Program-made: the position numbers and the translations under genes
In this document: positions 1-12,525 of the stretch, one piece after another
Layout of the letters: each line of letters opens with the position of its first letter
How positions within the stretch are numbered: the first letter of the stretch is position 1
From: Nocardia camponoti
GTDB taxonomy: Bacteria > Actinomycetota > Actinomycetes > Mycobacteriales > Mycobacteriaceae
Direction of reading: 5' to 3'
DNA: 64,000 bases
Assembly: GCF_014646135.1 (NCBI RefSeq)
Contig: NZ_BMMW01000002.1
Location: 1 to 64,000, forward strand
The notes under the pieces: generated by a model
Database searches by the model: none
Told to the model about the DNA's origin: nothing
The model's input: only the letters and a program-made list of their open reading frames with translations

Positions 1-42
1 TTGCGATCGGCCATCGGATACAGCGTTGTGACCTCGTCGCAC
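1..42 (-). CDS. narH: Possible 5' end of narH (nitrate reductase beta subunit), partial
   Basis: The reading frame opens with GTG four bases after the narG stop, preceded by an AAGTGGAG ribosome-binding site seven bases away, and it has no stop before the window edge. In nar operons narH directly follows narG, so this is the expected place. The few residues visible (VRRGHNAVSDG) do not reach the cysteine-rich NarH core, so the identity rests on position only. An alternative ATG in another frame at 14 is possible but has no good ribosome-binding site. Confidence 0.35.
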   Translation of the reverse strand, partial: MRRGHNAVSDGRSQ

Positions 43-43
43 G

Positions 44-3736
<3,693 letters not shown>

Positions 3737-4221
3737 GACGCCCCCTTGAGCTTGTGAATCGGGCTATTGGGGCCAACTGTAGGGAGCGGAAACGACGGGA
3801 CAAAACGAACTTTTCACAACCCGCTGTGGGGGTCGGTGAGCTGTGAGGGCGGGGAAATGTCGTGGTCACGCGGGTTTTTGGGTTGGGTTGGCGGTTTCGT
3901 CGCGTGACCAGGAGTGACCCTGGTTTGGTTGGGTGTTTCGTCGTTGGTCCCCGACCGCGCCCCTACCGTTCGTGAAGCTTCGGAAACGCTCGCTTCTCCG
4001 ACGCTTTACATTTGTTTACATAGCGTCCTACGGCGTGTTGTCGGCCGCGTCACCTCGCGTGCGCCCAGGTCGCGGGCGCTTGCACCATCCCGATTTGCTG
4101 CCGATTAACCATCCGACGATGTTTCCGATTGAGATAAAGAAACAGCAACTTTTCGTTATTGACCTAGGCCGGTTCGTCTGCCGTCATCCAGGATGGGTTC
4201 GTGCAGACAGGGAGGGTTGCC
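3737..4221. other. 485-bp divergent intergenic region between narG and the MmyB-like regulator
   Basis: No convincing gene is seen. The region must hold the leftward narG promoter and the rightward promoter of the regulator. It contains the 10-bp inverted repeat at 3863-3910 and a relatively AT-rich stretch at about 4120-4165 just before the regulator. I looked for GlnR-like and CRP-like boxes here and found none that match well. Confidence 0.6.
3863..3910. promoter_or_regulatory. Perfect 10-bp inverted repeat (candidate operator)
   Basis: TGGTCACGCG at 3863-3872 is repeated as its exact reverse complement CGCGTGACCA at 3901-3910, with 28 bp between. The site lies about 130 bp upstream of the narG start and 310 bp upstream of the divergent regulator. 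The spacing places the arms on about the same helical face, which would suit a looping or two-dimer operator. A bound factor is not identifiable from sequence. Confidence 0.4.
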
Positions 4222-5016
4222 GTGCTACCGAAGCCGATGCAAGACGAGCTAGTTGAAGTGCCCCGAGTGCCCACGCTCGGTGGATTGCTGCGAAAACTCC
4301 GCGATGACCGGCGCATCTCCCGCGAAAAACTAGCATTTGCCGCTGGGGTTAGCGCGAGTTACATCACGCATCTGGAAAGCGGAGATCGGGATCGGCCGAC
4401 TAGGACGGTGCTTGAGGCGCTCATGCGCTATCTCGACGAGATTTCGCCGATTAGCTCCGACGAGCGTCGACACCTGTTCGACCTTGCCGGAATCGTGGCC
4501 GTCGACAATCCGACCATCGCTGATCTGCGTGGGGAATTGACCGTCGATATGCGGCGGTCGCTCACCTTGCAGGAACCGAATCTGGCGGCCTATATCGACA
4601 CGCGCTGGAATGTGTTGGCCGCCAACCAGGTTTACGCGCGGGCGTTTCCCGGGCTGCTTGAAGACGTCAACATTCTGCGGTGGTTCTTCCGTAACCCGCT
4701 TTCGCGGCAGGTGATGGTGGAATGGGAACGCGAATCGGCGCTCACCGTGCAGTGGTTGCGCGGGCTGATTGGCCAGCAAGGCAGCGGTGCGTGGGCCACC
4801 GAACTGCTTGCCGAACTGGCCGCCTACCCCGACTTCCGACGTATTTGGGACGACGGCGACACCGTCTATGGTCGCGAACAGACAGCGATGCTGTTGCGCG
4901 ACATCGAAACTGGCGAAAATTACACCGTGGAAGTTGGACTTTTCCGCCTCGATTCCATCGCTTACCCCGGTCGAATTCAGTACTACCTCGGGGTCCGCAA
5001 TCAGGCCGCTGTTTAA
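4222..5016 (+). CDS. XRE-family regulator with MmyB-like ligand-binding domain
   Basis: Cytoplasmic DNA-binding regulator. An N-terminal helix-turn-helix (LGGLLRKLRDDRRISREKLA, then VSASYITHLESGDRDRPT) covers roughly residues 20-75. The rest (residues about 100-260) matches the MmyB-like ligand-binding fold common in actinobacterial regulators, with the recognisable WNVLAANQVYARAFPG and NILRWFF segments; this domain is thought to bind a small hydrophobic ligand. I chose GTG at 4222 because AGGGAGGG sits seven bases before it; the in-frame GTG at 4201 has a poorer site. It is divergent from narG and is followed 17 bp later by a small unknown gene. Control of narG or of its own partner is an inference from position. 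Confidence 0.85.
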   Translation: MLPKPMQDELVEVPRVPTLGGLLRKLRDDRRISREKLAFAAGVSASYITHLESGDRDRPTRTVLEALMRYLDEISPISSDERRHLFDLAGIVAVDNPTIADLRGELTVDMRRSLTLQEPNLAAYIDTRWNVLAANQVYARAFPGLLEDVNILRWFFRNPLSRQVMVEWERESALTVQWLRGLIGQQGSGAWATELLAELAAYPDFRRIWDDGDTVYGREQTAMLLRDIETGENYTVEVGLFRLDSIAYPGRIQYYLGVRNQAAV

Positions 5017-5033
5017 CGTAAAGAGGCAAACTG

Positions 5034-5483
5034 ATGAGGGTATTTGAAGATGACATAACGTTGGCCGCGGCGGGCGATAGCGTGTCGGCCACCTTTTCGG
5101 TATGCGACGACGAAGGTCGCGCGATCTGGTACGGCCCCTTTCTTGACGCCGACACCGACCACCCGCGCGGTGATGCGCAGGCCGCGACGATGGCGGCTGC
5201 GGGTCGCGCGATCGGGTTGGCCGCGCGGGCACGCACCGACGCTGGCCTGCCCGCGGCGACATTGCGCCTCACCTTGAGCGAGCCGGTAGACGACGAGGTG
5301 ACGCTAGCTTGCACCGCCGCAATGGGCGGCTTGGCGCTGATTATCGAAGTGGCACAAGACAACCCGGCCCTCGACTGGTGCTACGCCTTCGGCCGCCTCC
5401 ACTGGACCCCTAGAGTACGACCAAGATCAACAGGCTCTCAGGTAAACAAACGCCGAGAAGGGAAATCCCGGAGAGCCTGGTGA
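5034..5483 (+). CDS. Hypothetical protein downstream of the MmyB-like regulator
   Basis: 149 codons, 17 bp after the regulator gene and with an AAAGAGG ribosome-binding site, so probably co-transcribed. I do not recognise the family. The first 126 residues look like a compact alpha/beta protein with no signal peptide or membrane segment (acidic start MRVFEDDITLAAAGDSVSATFSV). The last 25 residues are suddenly basic (RVRPRSTGS..NKRREGKSRRAW) and are encoded by a terminator-like hairpin (5422-5488), which suggests that an original stop near 5412 has been lost by mutation and the tail is read-through. The core reading frame itself looks real from codon use. Confidence 0.55.
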   Translation: MRVFEDDITLAAAGDSVSATFSVCDDEGRAIWYGPFLDADTDHPRGDAQAATMAAAGRAIGLAARARTDAGLPAATLRLTLSEPVDDEVTLACTAAMGGLALIIEVAQDNPALDWCYAFGRLHWTPRVRPRSTGSQVNKRREGKSRRAW

Positions 5484-5488
5484 TCTTG
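5422..5488. terminator. Hairpin between convergent genes
   Basis: Arms at 5422-5439 and 5471-5488 pair over 18 bp with a single mismatch, with a 31-nt loop. It lies between the rightward unknown gene and the leftward amidohydrolase and could terminate both. There is no clear T-run on either side, and it overlaps the last codons of the upstream gene. Confidence 0.5.
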
Positions 5489-5495
5489 AATTCCG

Positions 5496-7235
5496 CTACT
5501 TCGCTGGGAGGAAGCGGCCGTTTCTTGTCGTTCCCAAAGCCTCCGAGCGCTCGCCGTTGCCGAAGACGTAGTTGCCGTTGATCAAAACTGCCGTCACTGT
5601 CTCGTCGTTGCGGTTCACCATTCGGGACAAGTTGCCGAAGACCTCGATGGGGTGCTCCGCGTAGGCGTTCAGCGAGTCGTCTAGGTGCGCGGGGTCGATG
5701 ACCACCACGTCCGCGCGGTCGCCCTCGCGTAGGTGTCCCGCGTCGATGCCGTACCAATCGGCCAGTTCGCCGGTCAGGCGGTGGACGGCGCGTTCTACCG
5801 TCATAAACGGGTTTTCCTTCGACTGTGCGTCCTTCACGCGACGCAGCAAGCGTAAGCCGAAGTTGTAGAACGCCATGTTGCGCAAATGCGCGCCCGCATC
5901 CGAAAAACCAAGCTGCACTGAAGGATCGGCGGACAGCACGTCAGCAACATCGGGACGGTGGTTGGAAATCGTTGTGCGCCAACGAATCTTGTCGCCGTGC
6001 TCGACAACCAAGTCGAGGAAAGCGTCGACCGGGTGCACTCCCCCGCGCTCAACACCAACCTGGCCGAAGGTTTTGCCGATCACCGACTCGTCCGGGCACG
6101 CGACGATATCGGCGTCGAAGAAGTCGCGGTGCCATGCGCGCGGGCCGTACTTGTTGTCGTAATCCTTACGGAACGAGCGACGGTACTCCTCGTCTTGCAA
6201 AAGGTGACGCTGCTCTTCGATCTGGTTTGACAGGTGCAAAGCCGCCGCACCCGAACCGAATTCCTCGAAAACGGGCAGCGCGATGCCGTCGGAGTACACC
6301 TCGAACGGGACCGGCAAATGCTGCCAACGGAAGTTGCCACCAAGCCCGTTGATGATCTTGCCGACCAGCGGGAACATCTTCGACGCGCCCGGAATCGCCT
6401 TGATGTCGGCTGCCGAAAGCAGGCTCACCTTGAGGCCCTTACGGAACAGGCCAATGCTCGACGCCGCCATGCCAACCAGGCTCGTCGGGTCGGCGATGTC
6501 GGGGCCGCCCTGCAACGCGCGACCACGCTTGCGCAGGATCGCGTTAAGCCGACGGCGCTCTTTGCGCGCGGCATATGTCGACGGCAACGTCCGCGACCGG
6601 CACACTTCGCCGTCGAGCTTGTCGAACATCAACTGCTGCGACGACATGCCAACGAAGCCGGCGTCGAGCGCCTCAACCAGCTTCGCCTCGATCTCGGCCA
6701 ACTCTTCCTTCGACGGCTTCACCTCGTCGCGCGTCGCCCGATCGAGGCCGAGCACCGCGGCGCGAATGTCCGAATGACCAACGAAGCCAGCGATATTCGG
6801 ACCGAGCGGCAGTGCGTCCAGGGCTGCTGCGTATTCGGCAGCCGAAGACCACGACTTGAGTTCGTTGACCGCGCTCACCACGTACTCGCGCGGGATCGCT
6901 TCAACGCGACCGAACAGGTCGCCCGCCGTCTCGCCATCGACGTGCACGGTCGACAACGAGCACGAGCCAACCAGCACCGTCGTAACACCGTGGCGCACCG
7001 ATTCCGACAGCGTCGGGTCGAGCAGCACTTCAATGTCGTAGTGGGTGTGAATGTCGATGATGCCGGGGATGACCCACTTGTCGGTGGCGTCGATCACGCG
7101 GGGGCAGTCAGTCTCGTCGAGCGGAGTTTCCGAGACCGCGACCACACGTCCGTCGCGAATTCCCAAGTGGCGCACCGCAGCTGGTGCGCCGGTGCCGTCG
7201 AAGTGGCGGCCACCGGAGATGATGCTGTCGAACAT
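5496..7235 (-). CDS. Amidohydrolase family protein (N-acyl-D-amino-acid deacylase-like)
   Basis: Metal-dependent hydrolase of the amidohydrolase superfamily, related to D-aminoacylases. The metal-binding DIHTHYD motif follows the VIPGIIDIHTH strand (about residues 60-66), and the C-terminal segment GDRADVVVIDPAHLDD closes the composite beta domain typical of the family. Further histidine/aspartate sites are visible in VGHSDIRAAV, ISNHRPDV and GFSDAGAHLRNM. The ATG at 7235 has GAGGAGA nine bases upstream; the earlier in-frame ATG at 7253 overlaps the preceding gene stop but lacks a ribosome-binding site. It lies directly downstream of an acyl-CoA synthetase gene, so the pair may degrade an acylated compound; the substrate is unknown. 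Confidence 0.85.
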   Translation of the reverse strand: MFDSIISGGRHFDGTGAPAAVRHLGIRDGRVVAVSETPLDETDCPRVIDATDKWVIPGIIDIHTHYDIEVLLDPTLSESVRHGVTTVLVGSCSLSTVHVDGETAGDLFGRVEAIPREYVVSAVNELKSWSSAAEYAAALDALPLGPNIAGFVGHSDIRAAVLGLDRATRDEVKPSKEELAEIEAKLVEALDAGFVGMSSQQLMFDKLDGEVCRSRTLPSTYAARKERRRLNAILRKRGRALQGGPDIADPTSLVGMAASSIGLFRKGLKVSLLSAADIKAIPGASKMFPLVGKIINGLGGNFRWQHLPVPFEVYSDGIALPVFEEFGSGAAALHLSNQIEEQRHLLQDEEYRRSFRKDYDNKYGPRAWHRDFFDADIVACPDESVIGKTFGQVGVERGGVHPVDAFLDLVVEHGDKIRWRTTISNHRPDVADVLSADPSVQLGFSDAGAHLRNMAFYNFGLRLLRRVKDAQSKENPFMTVERAVHRLTGELADWYGIDAGHLREGDRADVVVIDPAHLDDSLNAYAEHPIEVFGNLSRMVNRNDETVTAVLINGNYVFGNGERSEALGTTRNGRFLPAK

Positions 7236-7249
7236 GTAGTTAGGTCTCC

Positions 7250-8896
7250 TCATAACGCAAGCGAGCGACGCGTGACTTTACCGGTTGCGTTGCGCGGCAG
7301 CGACTCCTGCGAAATTCGCCAGCGCGACGGAATTTTGAAGGCGGCGATGCGGTCGGCGAGGAAGTCGCGCAGCGCTGCCTCGTCGACGGGCTCGTCCGCA
7401 ACAACGACAATCGCCGCCACCTCTTGCCCAAGGTCAGGGTGGTCGACGCCGATCACCGCCGATTCGATGACGGCAGGGTGCGCGTCGAGTGCGTGCTCGA
7501 CCTCGACGGGGTACACGTTCTCGCCGCCGCGCAGGATGAGGTCGGAGCGTCGCCCGCTGAGCCGGAGCCTGCCATCGGCCAACGTGCCGAAATCACCTGT
7601 GCGCAGCCATCTCTCGTTGTCGATCGCAGCTTTGGTCGCCGCTTCGTCGGCCCAATAGCCAAGCATCACGTACGGGCTGCGGATACAGACCTCACCTTCC
7701 TCGCCGTCGTCGACAACGCGCCCGTCCGCGTCGCGAATCTCCACCGCGACCCCGATGATCGGACCACCGACCGAAGTGGGGTCGGCGGCAAGGTCGAGCG
7801 GCGTGGCAACCGTTGCGGCAGTGCCACTTTCGGTAAGGCCGTAGCTCGTGGTGAGCGCGACCTGCGCGCCCGTGCCAGCGAGACCAGCCGCGACCTCCTG
7901 TAACAGCCGTTCCGACGACGGCGCGGAATTGAGCGACAGCGCGCCGAGGGACGACAGGTCGAAACTGGTGAGGTCAAGCGCAAGCAACCGCGCCGCCATC
8001 GTCGGAACGGCCGCCCAGTTCGTGACGCGCTCTTTGGCGATCACCCGCAGCACGCGTTCCGCGTCGAACGCGCCGGGCGCGAAAACGACGGTCGCGCCGG
8101 TCGCGAGGCGCGGGATGACGAGGTTGTGCAGGCTCGCGATGTGGAAGAGCGGCGCGGTCACGAGGTAGCGGCGTTCGCTTGGGCCGTCGATGGTTTGGCC
8201 GGTGAACGCGGCCATCATGGCGTCGGTGAAGCGGTGATAATCGCTGACGGCGATGAGGTTGCGATGAGATGCGGTGACGCCCTTGGGTTTTCCGCTGGTT
8301 CCCGAGGAGTAGAGGATGACAGCGGGGTCGTCTTCGGCGATGGAGACAGCAGGGAGAACGGCGGTCGTCGCGTCGGTGATCATGGCCGGTAGGTCGTTTT
8401 CGAACGAAACAGTCGGGACGGCGACACCCGACTTCGCAAGCACCGCACCGCGTTTCGCATCAGCGAAAACCACAACGGGCGACGTGTGCTCAACCCCGTA
8501 CGCGATCTCCGGTGGTGCCCACCACGCGTTGTACCCAACCGCCACCGCGCCCAACAGCTGCGTCGCCCAAAACGCGATCACCCAATCGGGGCCGTTCGCG
8601 GCGAAGATACCGACGCGGTCGCCCTGCTTCACGCCATAGCGATCGGCGAGCACGGAAGCCACCGCTCTCGCCGCCGCTGCGTGCTCAACGAAGGAAACGC
8701 GACGGTCCTCGGTGACGAGGTAATCGCGCTCGCCCCACTGCTCCGACGCGGTCAACAGCTCGGGCAGGCTCTTGTATCGCTTGGCCATCACCGGTATCGA
8801 AACCCCGAGCACCGGCTCGCTGACCTGCTCAAACGGTGCGCCAGGGGCGGTCAGACCCGCCGCTACCTGCGCGATAAAAACACGGGGGTCGGTCAT
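7250..8896 (-). CDS. AMP-dependent acyl-CoA synthetase/ligase (FadD-type)
   Basis: ANL-superfamily enzyme that activates a carboxylic acid with ATP and transfers it to coenzyme A. The P-loop YSSGTSGKPKGV, the ATP-binding TTSYGLTESG, the RTGDFG hinge region and the C-terminal catalytic lysine in PRNATGKVTRRSL are all present. Length (548 residues from the chosen ATG) is normal. ATG 8896 is preferred because AGGAG lies six bases upstream; an ATG 39 bases earlier has none. Its stop is just before the ribosome-binding site of the amidohydrolase, so they form an operon. Substrate chain length cannot be read from sequence. Confidence 0.93.
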   Translation of the reverse strand: MTDPRVFIAQVAAGLTAPGAPFEQVSEPVLGVSIPVMAKRYKSLPELLTASEQWGERDYLVTEDRRVSFVEHAAAARAVASVLADRYGVKQGDRVGIFAANGPDWVIAFWATQLLGAVAVGYNAWWAPPEIAYGVEHTSPVVVFADAKRGAVLAKSGVAVPTVSFENDLPAMITDATTAVLPAVSIAEDDPAVILYSSGTSGKPKGVTASHRNLIAVSDYHRFTDAMMAAFTGQTIDGPSERRYLVTAPLFHIASLHNLVIPRLATGATVVFAPGAFDAERVLRVIAKERVTNWAAVPTMAARLLALDLTSFDLSSLGALSLNSAPSSERLLQEVAAGLAGTGAQVALTTSYGLTESGTAATVATPLDLAADPTSVGGPIIGVAVEIRDADGRVVDDGEEGEVCIRSPYVMLGYWADEAATKAAIDNERWLRTGDFGTLADGRLRLSGRRSDLILRGGENVYPVEVEHALDAHPAVIESAVIGVDHPDLGQEVAAIVVVADEPVDEAALRDFLADRIAAFKIPSRWRISQESLPRNATGKVTRRSLAL

Positions 8897-8985
8897 CAGC
8901 TCTCCTAGCTCATCAGCTGCCAGCCGGGCTGGCACGACGTCAGAGTAGGCGCTTAGCTCGCGTCATAAGTTCGGTTTCGGACCGG

Positions 8986-11505
8986 CTAAAGAAGACCGAC
9001 ACCTCTCGCCCGCACAATGGCCTCACCCCTTGCGTTGACCCCGAGCTTTTGATAGATCCCGCGCATGTGCGTCTTGACGGTGTTCACCGAAACGCCCATG
9101 TCAGTGGCGATCTTCGACGCGGTCAGCCCCGAAGGAAGATGGCGCAGCACGACAAGTTCCGTGCCGGTGAGCTGGGGCGCACCGGGCGTCGACGGCCGAG
9201 CGGCGCGGATGCGGTCGACGAAACTGTCGTACTGTCCGCATCGTCCACCGAACCGGTCGACGATGTCGCTCACGCCAACGACATCAAGGAACGGTCGAAT
9301 GAGTTGCTCGGCGGTTGCTAACAGCAGGGCACGTTCGAATGACTCCTCAACGAGTCGCGCGCGATCGAGCCGGTCGGCGGCGACCCCGGTCAGCAACGCG
9401 ACCGTCACCGCCGACACCGGATGTTTGCCGACACTCTCAGGCCCCAACGGCTCAAGCAACGCGAGCGCGCCGGCGGCGCGCTGACCGTGCAAGGCCAGCG
9501 ACGCTTCGGCGATCGTCAGCTCAACGCTGGGCTCAAGTTCGCGTTGCGCGAGGTCAACCAGATGCTTGGCGACGTCGACCAGGTGCAGCCGCAGCAGGTG
9601 ACCAGTGAGGTCGACGACGAGCGCGCCGGTGGTGTACGGCAGCGGCGCTTCGGCGATGAGCCGTTCTAACGTGCGAGCCAGAGCGGTCGCAGCCAGGGCG
9701 CGGTCGGGGGCGTTATCCAGGGTGAGCAGGCCCGTCATCAGCTCGGCGTAGCGGTCGGGCGCGCTATCGGACGGGCGAACCGTCGGCATCGGCAACGCGC
9801 CCGCGTCGATGGACGCCCCGCGCAGGTGGGCGGCGTAGGCGGCGAGCACCCGCGCTTCCTCAGTCGCGACGCTCGCGCGTGCGCTCGGCGTGAGCGCGTG
9901 GTCGATGGCGTAGTCGGCCATCGCGGCCATCTCGCCGACCTTCCCGGCGAGCCCGGCGGCGAAGGCGAGAACCGTCGCGGCGCGGACGACAACGCGGTCG
10001 AGACCAGCCTGTTCGGCGTGCACGAGCGCGCGTCGCACCGCGACGGCACCGGCGTCGGGTTCGCCACCAAACACCGCGGCCGCGCCACAATGCAATGCCG
10101 CGTAGCAGTCGAGGTCGGCGTGCGTTGTTGACATCGGGGTCGGCCAATGCAGCGAGGCCGCGTCGCCAACAAGCACCGCGACGCCCGCGCTAATCGCCTG
10201 ATCCAGCGTCGAATGCCATTCCTGCGCAACTAGTTTCGACGGGCTATCCGAATTCACATGTGCCGCTTCGAGATACACCTCGGCGGCGGCGACATCACCG
10301 GTATCAACGGCAACGGCCGCGCGCAGGAGTCGAACGAAACTGTCGGCGGCGAGGTCGGGCACGTGGTCGAGCGCGTCCAGCAATTCCTGCCCTGACCCGG
10401 CGAGCACCATACGCATCCCCCACCTGCTGACGAATTCGCCAAGTCCCGGCGCACCCGGTTCGGCGAGCACGTGATCGAGCGCGCGAGCGGGCAGCCCGGC
10501 CATGCCGAACCAGTCGGCAGCGCGCCGATGCGCGCCGGGCAGGTCGTCGGGGTGCGAATGGGCCAGTTCGGCAAGCAAATACGCGCGCAACATGGGGTGA
10601 TAGCTGTGCCAGAGTTCGCCGTCGTGGACGCGGGTCGCGATGGGGAAATTCGCGCGAAGGAGGTCGTCGATGATGCGCGCAGTGCCTGGTCCGGCGAGAT
10701 ATTCGGCGAGCGGGAGGCAGAATTCGGTCGGGACAGCGGTCGCGAGGAGGAACGCGAGGGTGTCCGGGGAGAGCGCGTCAACCAGTTCGGCGACGAGGAA
10801 ATCCGCAACCGCGTGCGACGGACGCGCCAGCGCGGCGAAGGCGGTCGCGTGGTCGTCGGGGTTGGTTGCCAGATAGAGCGCGGCGATGCGAACGAGCGCG
10901 GCCCAGCCCTGGGTTAGCTCGTTGACCTGCGCGGCCTCGGTCGGCGCGAGCGCGCAGCCATGCTGGGCGAACAGTTGAATGATGCGTTCGGGCGAAAGGG
11001 CGAGGTCGGTGGTGCCGATGCGGGTGAGTCGCCCGGCAAGGTCGATGGTGTGCCAGCGCAGTGGCGGCGCGAAACGGCCTGCGAGCAGCACGGTCGCGTT
11101 GTCGGGCAGGTGCGTGAGGACGAATTCCAGTGCGGCGAGGTGAAGGGGGTCGGTGAGTTTGTGAGCGTCGTCGATGATCAGCACCGTTGGCGTTGTCATG
11201 GCGGCGATGACGTCAGCGGCGCGTTCGGTTGGCGCGCACAGTCCGGCGCGTGGCAGGTCGTGGCCGAGCGCGTCGGCTAGCGCGGTGACCAGGTCGAATG
11301 CGGATTCGGTGACGGTCACCCAGCCAACGGTTGCATCGGATTTGCGCTGCACCTTGCGCGCGTAGGCGACGGCGGCGACAGTCTTTCCTGTTCCCGCGGG
11401 CGCGCAGAGCAGCACGGTTTGCCCCGCGCGGGCCTGATCGAATTTCCGCGTTGCCGCGCAGGGCAGCGGCGTGAACGACAGTTCGGGGATCACGTTGTCC
11501 GACAT
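8986..11505 (-). CDS. Large ATP-binding LuxR-family regulator (MalT/STAND type)
   Basis: 839-residue regulator with an N-terminal NTPase and a C-terminal LuxR helix-turn-helix. Walker A is CAPAGTGKT (about residues 34-42) and Walker B is TVLIIDDAHKL. A long middle region of helical repeats is followed by the DNA-binding domain TELVVLRHLPSGLTASKIA...SVNTVKTHMRGIYQKLGV at about residues 770-830. Such proteins act as signal-responsive ATPase switches that activate transcription. ATG 11505 is preceded by GTGGGAG at six bases. It lies upstream of the acyl-CoA synthetase and amidohydrolase genes on the same strand (89 bp gap), so it may control them; this is inference. Confidence 0.9.
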   Translation of the reverse strand: MSDNVIPELSFTPLPCAATRKFDQARAGQTVLLCAPAGTGKTVAAVAYARKVQRKSDATVGWVTVTESAFDLVTALADALGHDLPRAGLCAPTERAADVIAAMTTPTVLIIDDAHKLTDPLHLAALEFVLTHLPDNATVLLAGRFAPPLRWHTIDLAGRLTRIGTTDLALSPERIIQLFAQHGCALAPTEAAQVNELTQGWAALVRIAALYLATNPDDHATAFAALARPSHAVADFLVAELVDALSPDTLAFLLATAVPTEFCLPLAEYLAGPGTARIIDDLLRANFPIATRVHDGELWHSYHPMLRAYLLAELAHSHPDDLPGAHRRAADWFGMAGLPARALDHVLAEPGAPGLGEFVSRWGMRMVLAGSGQELLDALDHVPDLAADSFVRLLRAAVAVDTGDVAAAEVYLEAAHVNSDSPSKLVAQEWHSTLDQAISAGVAVLVGDAASLHWPTPMSTTHADLDCYAALHCGAAAVFGGEPDAGAVAVRRALVHAEQAGLDRVVVRAATVLAFAAGLAGKVGEMAAMADYAIDHALTPSARASVATEEARVLAAYAAHLRGASIDAGALPMPTVRPSDSAPDRYAELMTGLLTLDNAPDRALAATALARTLERLIAEAPLPYTTGALVVDLTGHLLRLHLVDVAKHLVDLAQRELEPSVELTIAEASLALHGQRAAGALALLEPLGPESVGKHPVSAVTVALLTGVAADRLDRARLVEESFERALLLATAEQLIRPFLDVVGVSDIVDRFGGRCGQYDSFVDRIRAARPSTPGAPQLTGTELVVLRHLPSGLTASKIATDMGVSVNTVKTHMRGIYQKLGVNARGEAIVRARGVGLL

Positions 11506-11637
11506 CGCCAACTCCCACCTTGCTCGTCTTGGGATCTCCGACGCTAGGCGATCGCGACGCTGGGAGTTTGCTCGTGACCGGGTGCCGGTGCCGAGCGTTA
11601 TGTGATCGACGCGCTTCCGCGTTTAGTCAGGCTGCGG

Positions 11638-11859
11638 TTAGTCAGGCAACTGCGACATGCCGAGCAAGGTAAGCCCGAGGTCGTCGAGTCGGGCGAGCAC
11701 GCCGCGCATGGCCGTCGCGTCGGCGACGGTGCCGTAGAGCGTGGTCGTCCCCGCAGCCGATCGATCGCTGCGCGTGAGTTCCGGGAAGGCCGCGATGGCC
11801 CGCTCGGTGAGATCACCGTCTACGACGAACTGGTAGCGAACCGGTTCGGGCATGTCCAT
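11638..11859 (-). CDS. Small conserved actinobacterial protein of unknown function
   Basis: About 73 residues (MDMPEPVRYQFVVDGDLTERAIAAFPELT...LLGMSQLPD). The pattern of a beta strand YQFVVDG, an FPEL segment, a TTLYG strand and a C-terminal LTLLGM strand is familiar from short unnamed proteins in mycobacteria and rhodococci, possibly a ferredoxin-like fold; I cannot name the function. No signal peptide or cysteines. The start could be ATG 11859 or 11853; neither has a strong ribosome-binding site, and the frame is open further upstream. Confidence 0.6.
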   Translation of the reverse strand: MDMPEPVRYQFVVDGDLTERAIAAFPELTRSDRSAAGTTTLYGTVADATAMRGVLARLDDLGLTLLGMSQLPD

Positions 11860-12035
11860 CAGTTTGGTGGTTGCCCGGGCGCGTGACCTCACCCGCGCAG
11901 GGTGAACACCAGCACTTTCCCCATTCACAGCGATTTAAACGCGTTTATTTCAGTTTTCCGGACAGCTGCGGTTGCCGCTCGCTAATCTCGCGCGGACCCA
12001 TTTTTGTGGGCCATTGCGAATCAGGAGAACCCCAC

Positions 12036-12467
12036 ATGAGCAGCTTCGGGATCAAGCGGGCCGGCTTCGGTCTGACGGCGTTTGGTGCGATCACCGCCGC
12101 AGCGGTGCTCGTCGCCCCGCAGGCGTCGGCGCTCGTCCAGTCCATCGCCGTGAGCGGCACCACCCACTACGTTGGCACGCCCTACACCGTGACCGCCGAC
12201 GTGACCGCGACGTCGTTCCTGTTCAAGGTGACCTTCACCGACAACGGCACCCAGATCGGCGAGCCCGTCGCGGTGTCGAACGGCAAGGCGACCATCACCT
12301 GGACCCCGACCACCGCCGGTGCCCACGAGATCAAGGCCGTGCAGGAACTGATTTCGGCCAAGACCGTCACCATTGACGTTGCCGCGAAGCCGACCATCCC
12401 CGGTGGCGGCGGCGCTGACAGCGGCTCAGGCGACCTCGGCGGGCTGCTCACCGGCTCGGCTGGTTAA
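12036..12467 (+). CDS. Secreted protein with a single bacterial Ig-like domain
   Basis: A Sec signal peptide (MSSFGIKRAGFGLTAFGAIT..., cleavage expected after PQASA, about residue 32) is followed by one Ig-like beta-sandwich domain with the typical core GKATITWTPTTAGAHEIKA, then a glycine-rich tail (PGGGGADSGSGDLGGLL). About 143 residues in all. ATG 12036 has AGGAGA eight bases upstream. It is monocistronic and ends at a strong terminator. The Ig-like core resembles that of the larger secreted protein at 52362-53267. Role probably cell-surface; no enzyme motif. Confidence 0.85.
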   Translation: MSSFGIKRAGFGLTAFGAITAAAVLVAPQASALVQSIAVSGTTHYVGTPYTVTADVTATSFLFKVTFTDNGTQIGEPVAVSNGKATITWTPTTAGAHEIKAVQELISAKTVTIDVAAKPTIPGGGGADSGSGDLGGLLTGSAG

Positions 12468-12475
12468 TTAACCAA

Positions 12476-12519
12476 CGAAACCGGCCCCCGCGAATGTTGT
12501 TGCGCGGGGGCCGGTTTCG
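12476..12519. terminator. Strong bidirectional terminator hairpin
   Basis: A perfect 17-bp GC-rich stem (12476-12492 with 12503-12519) encloses a 10-nt loop. The outer AAA/TTT ends give T-runs in both directions. It separates the rightward Ig-like gene from the leftward VOC gene. Confidence 0.9.
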
Positions 12520-12525
12520 TGTTGT

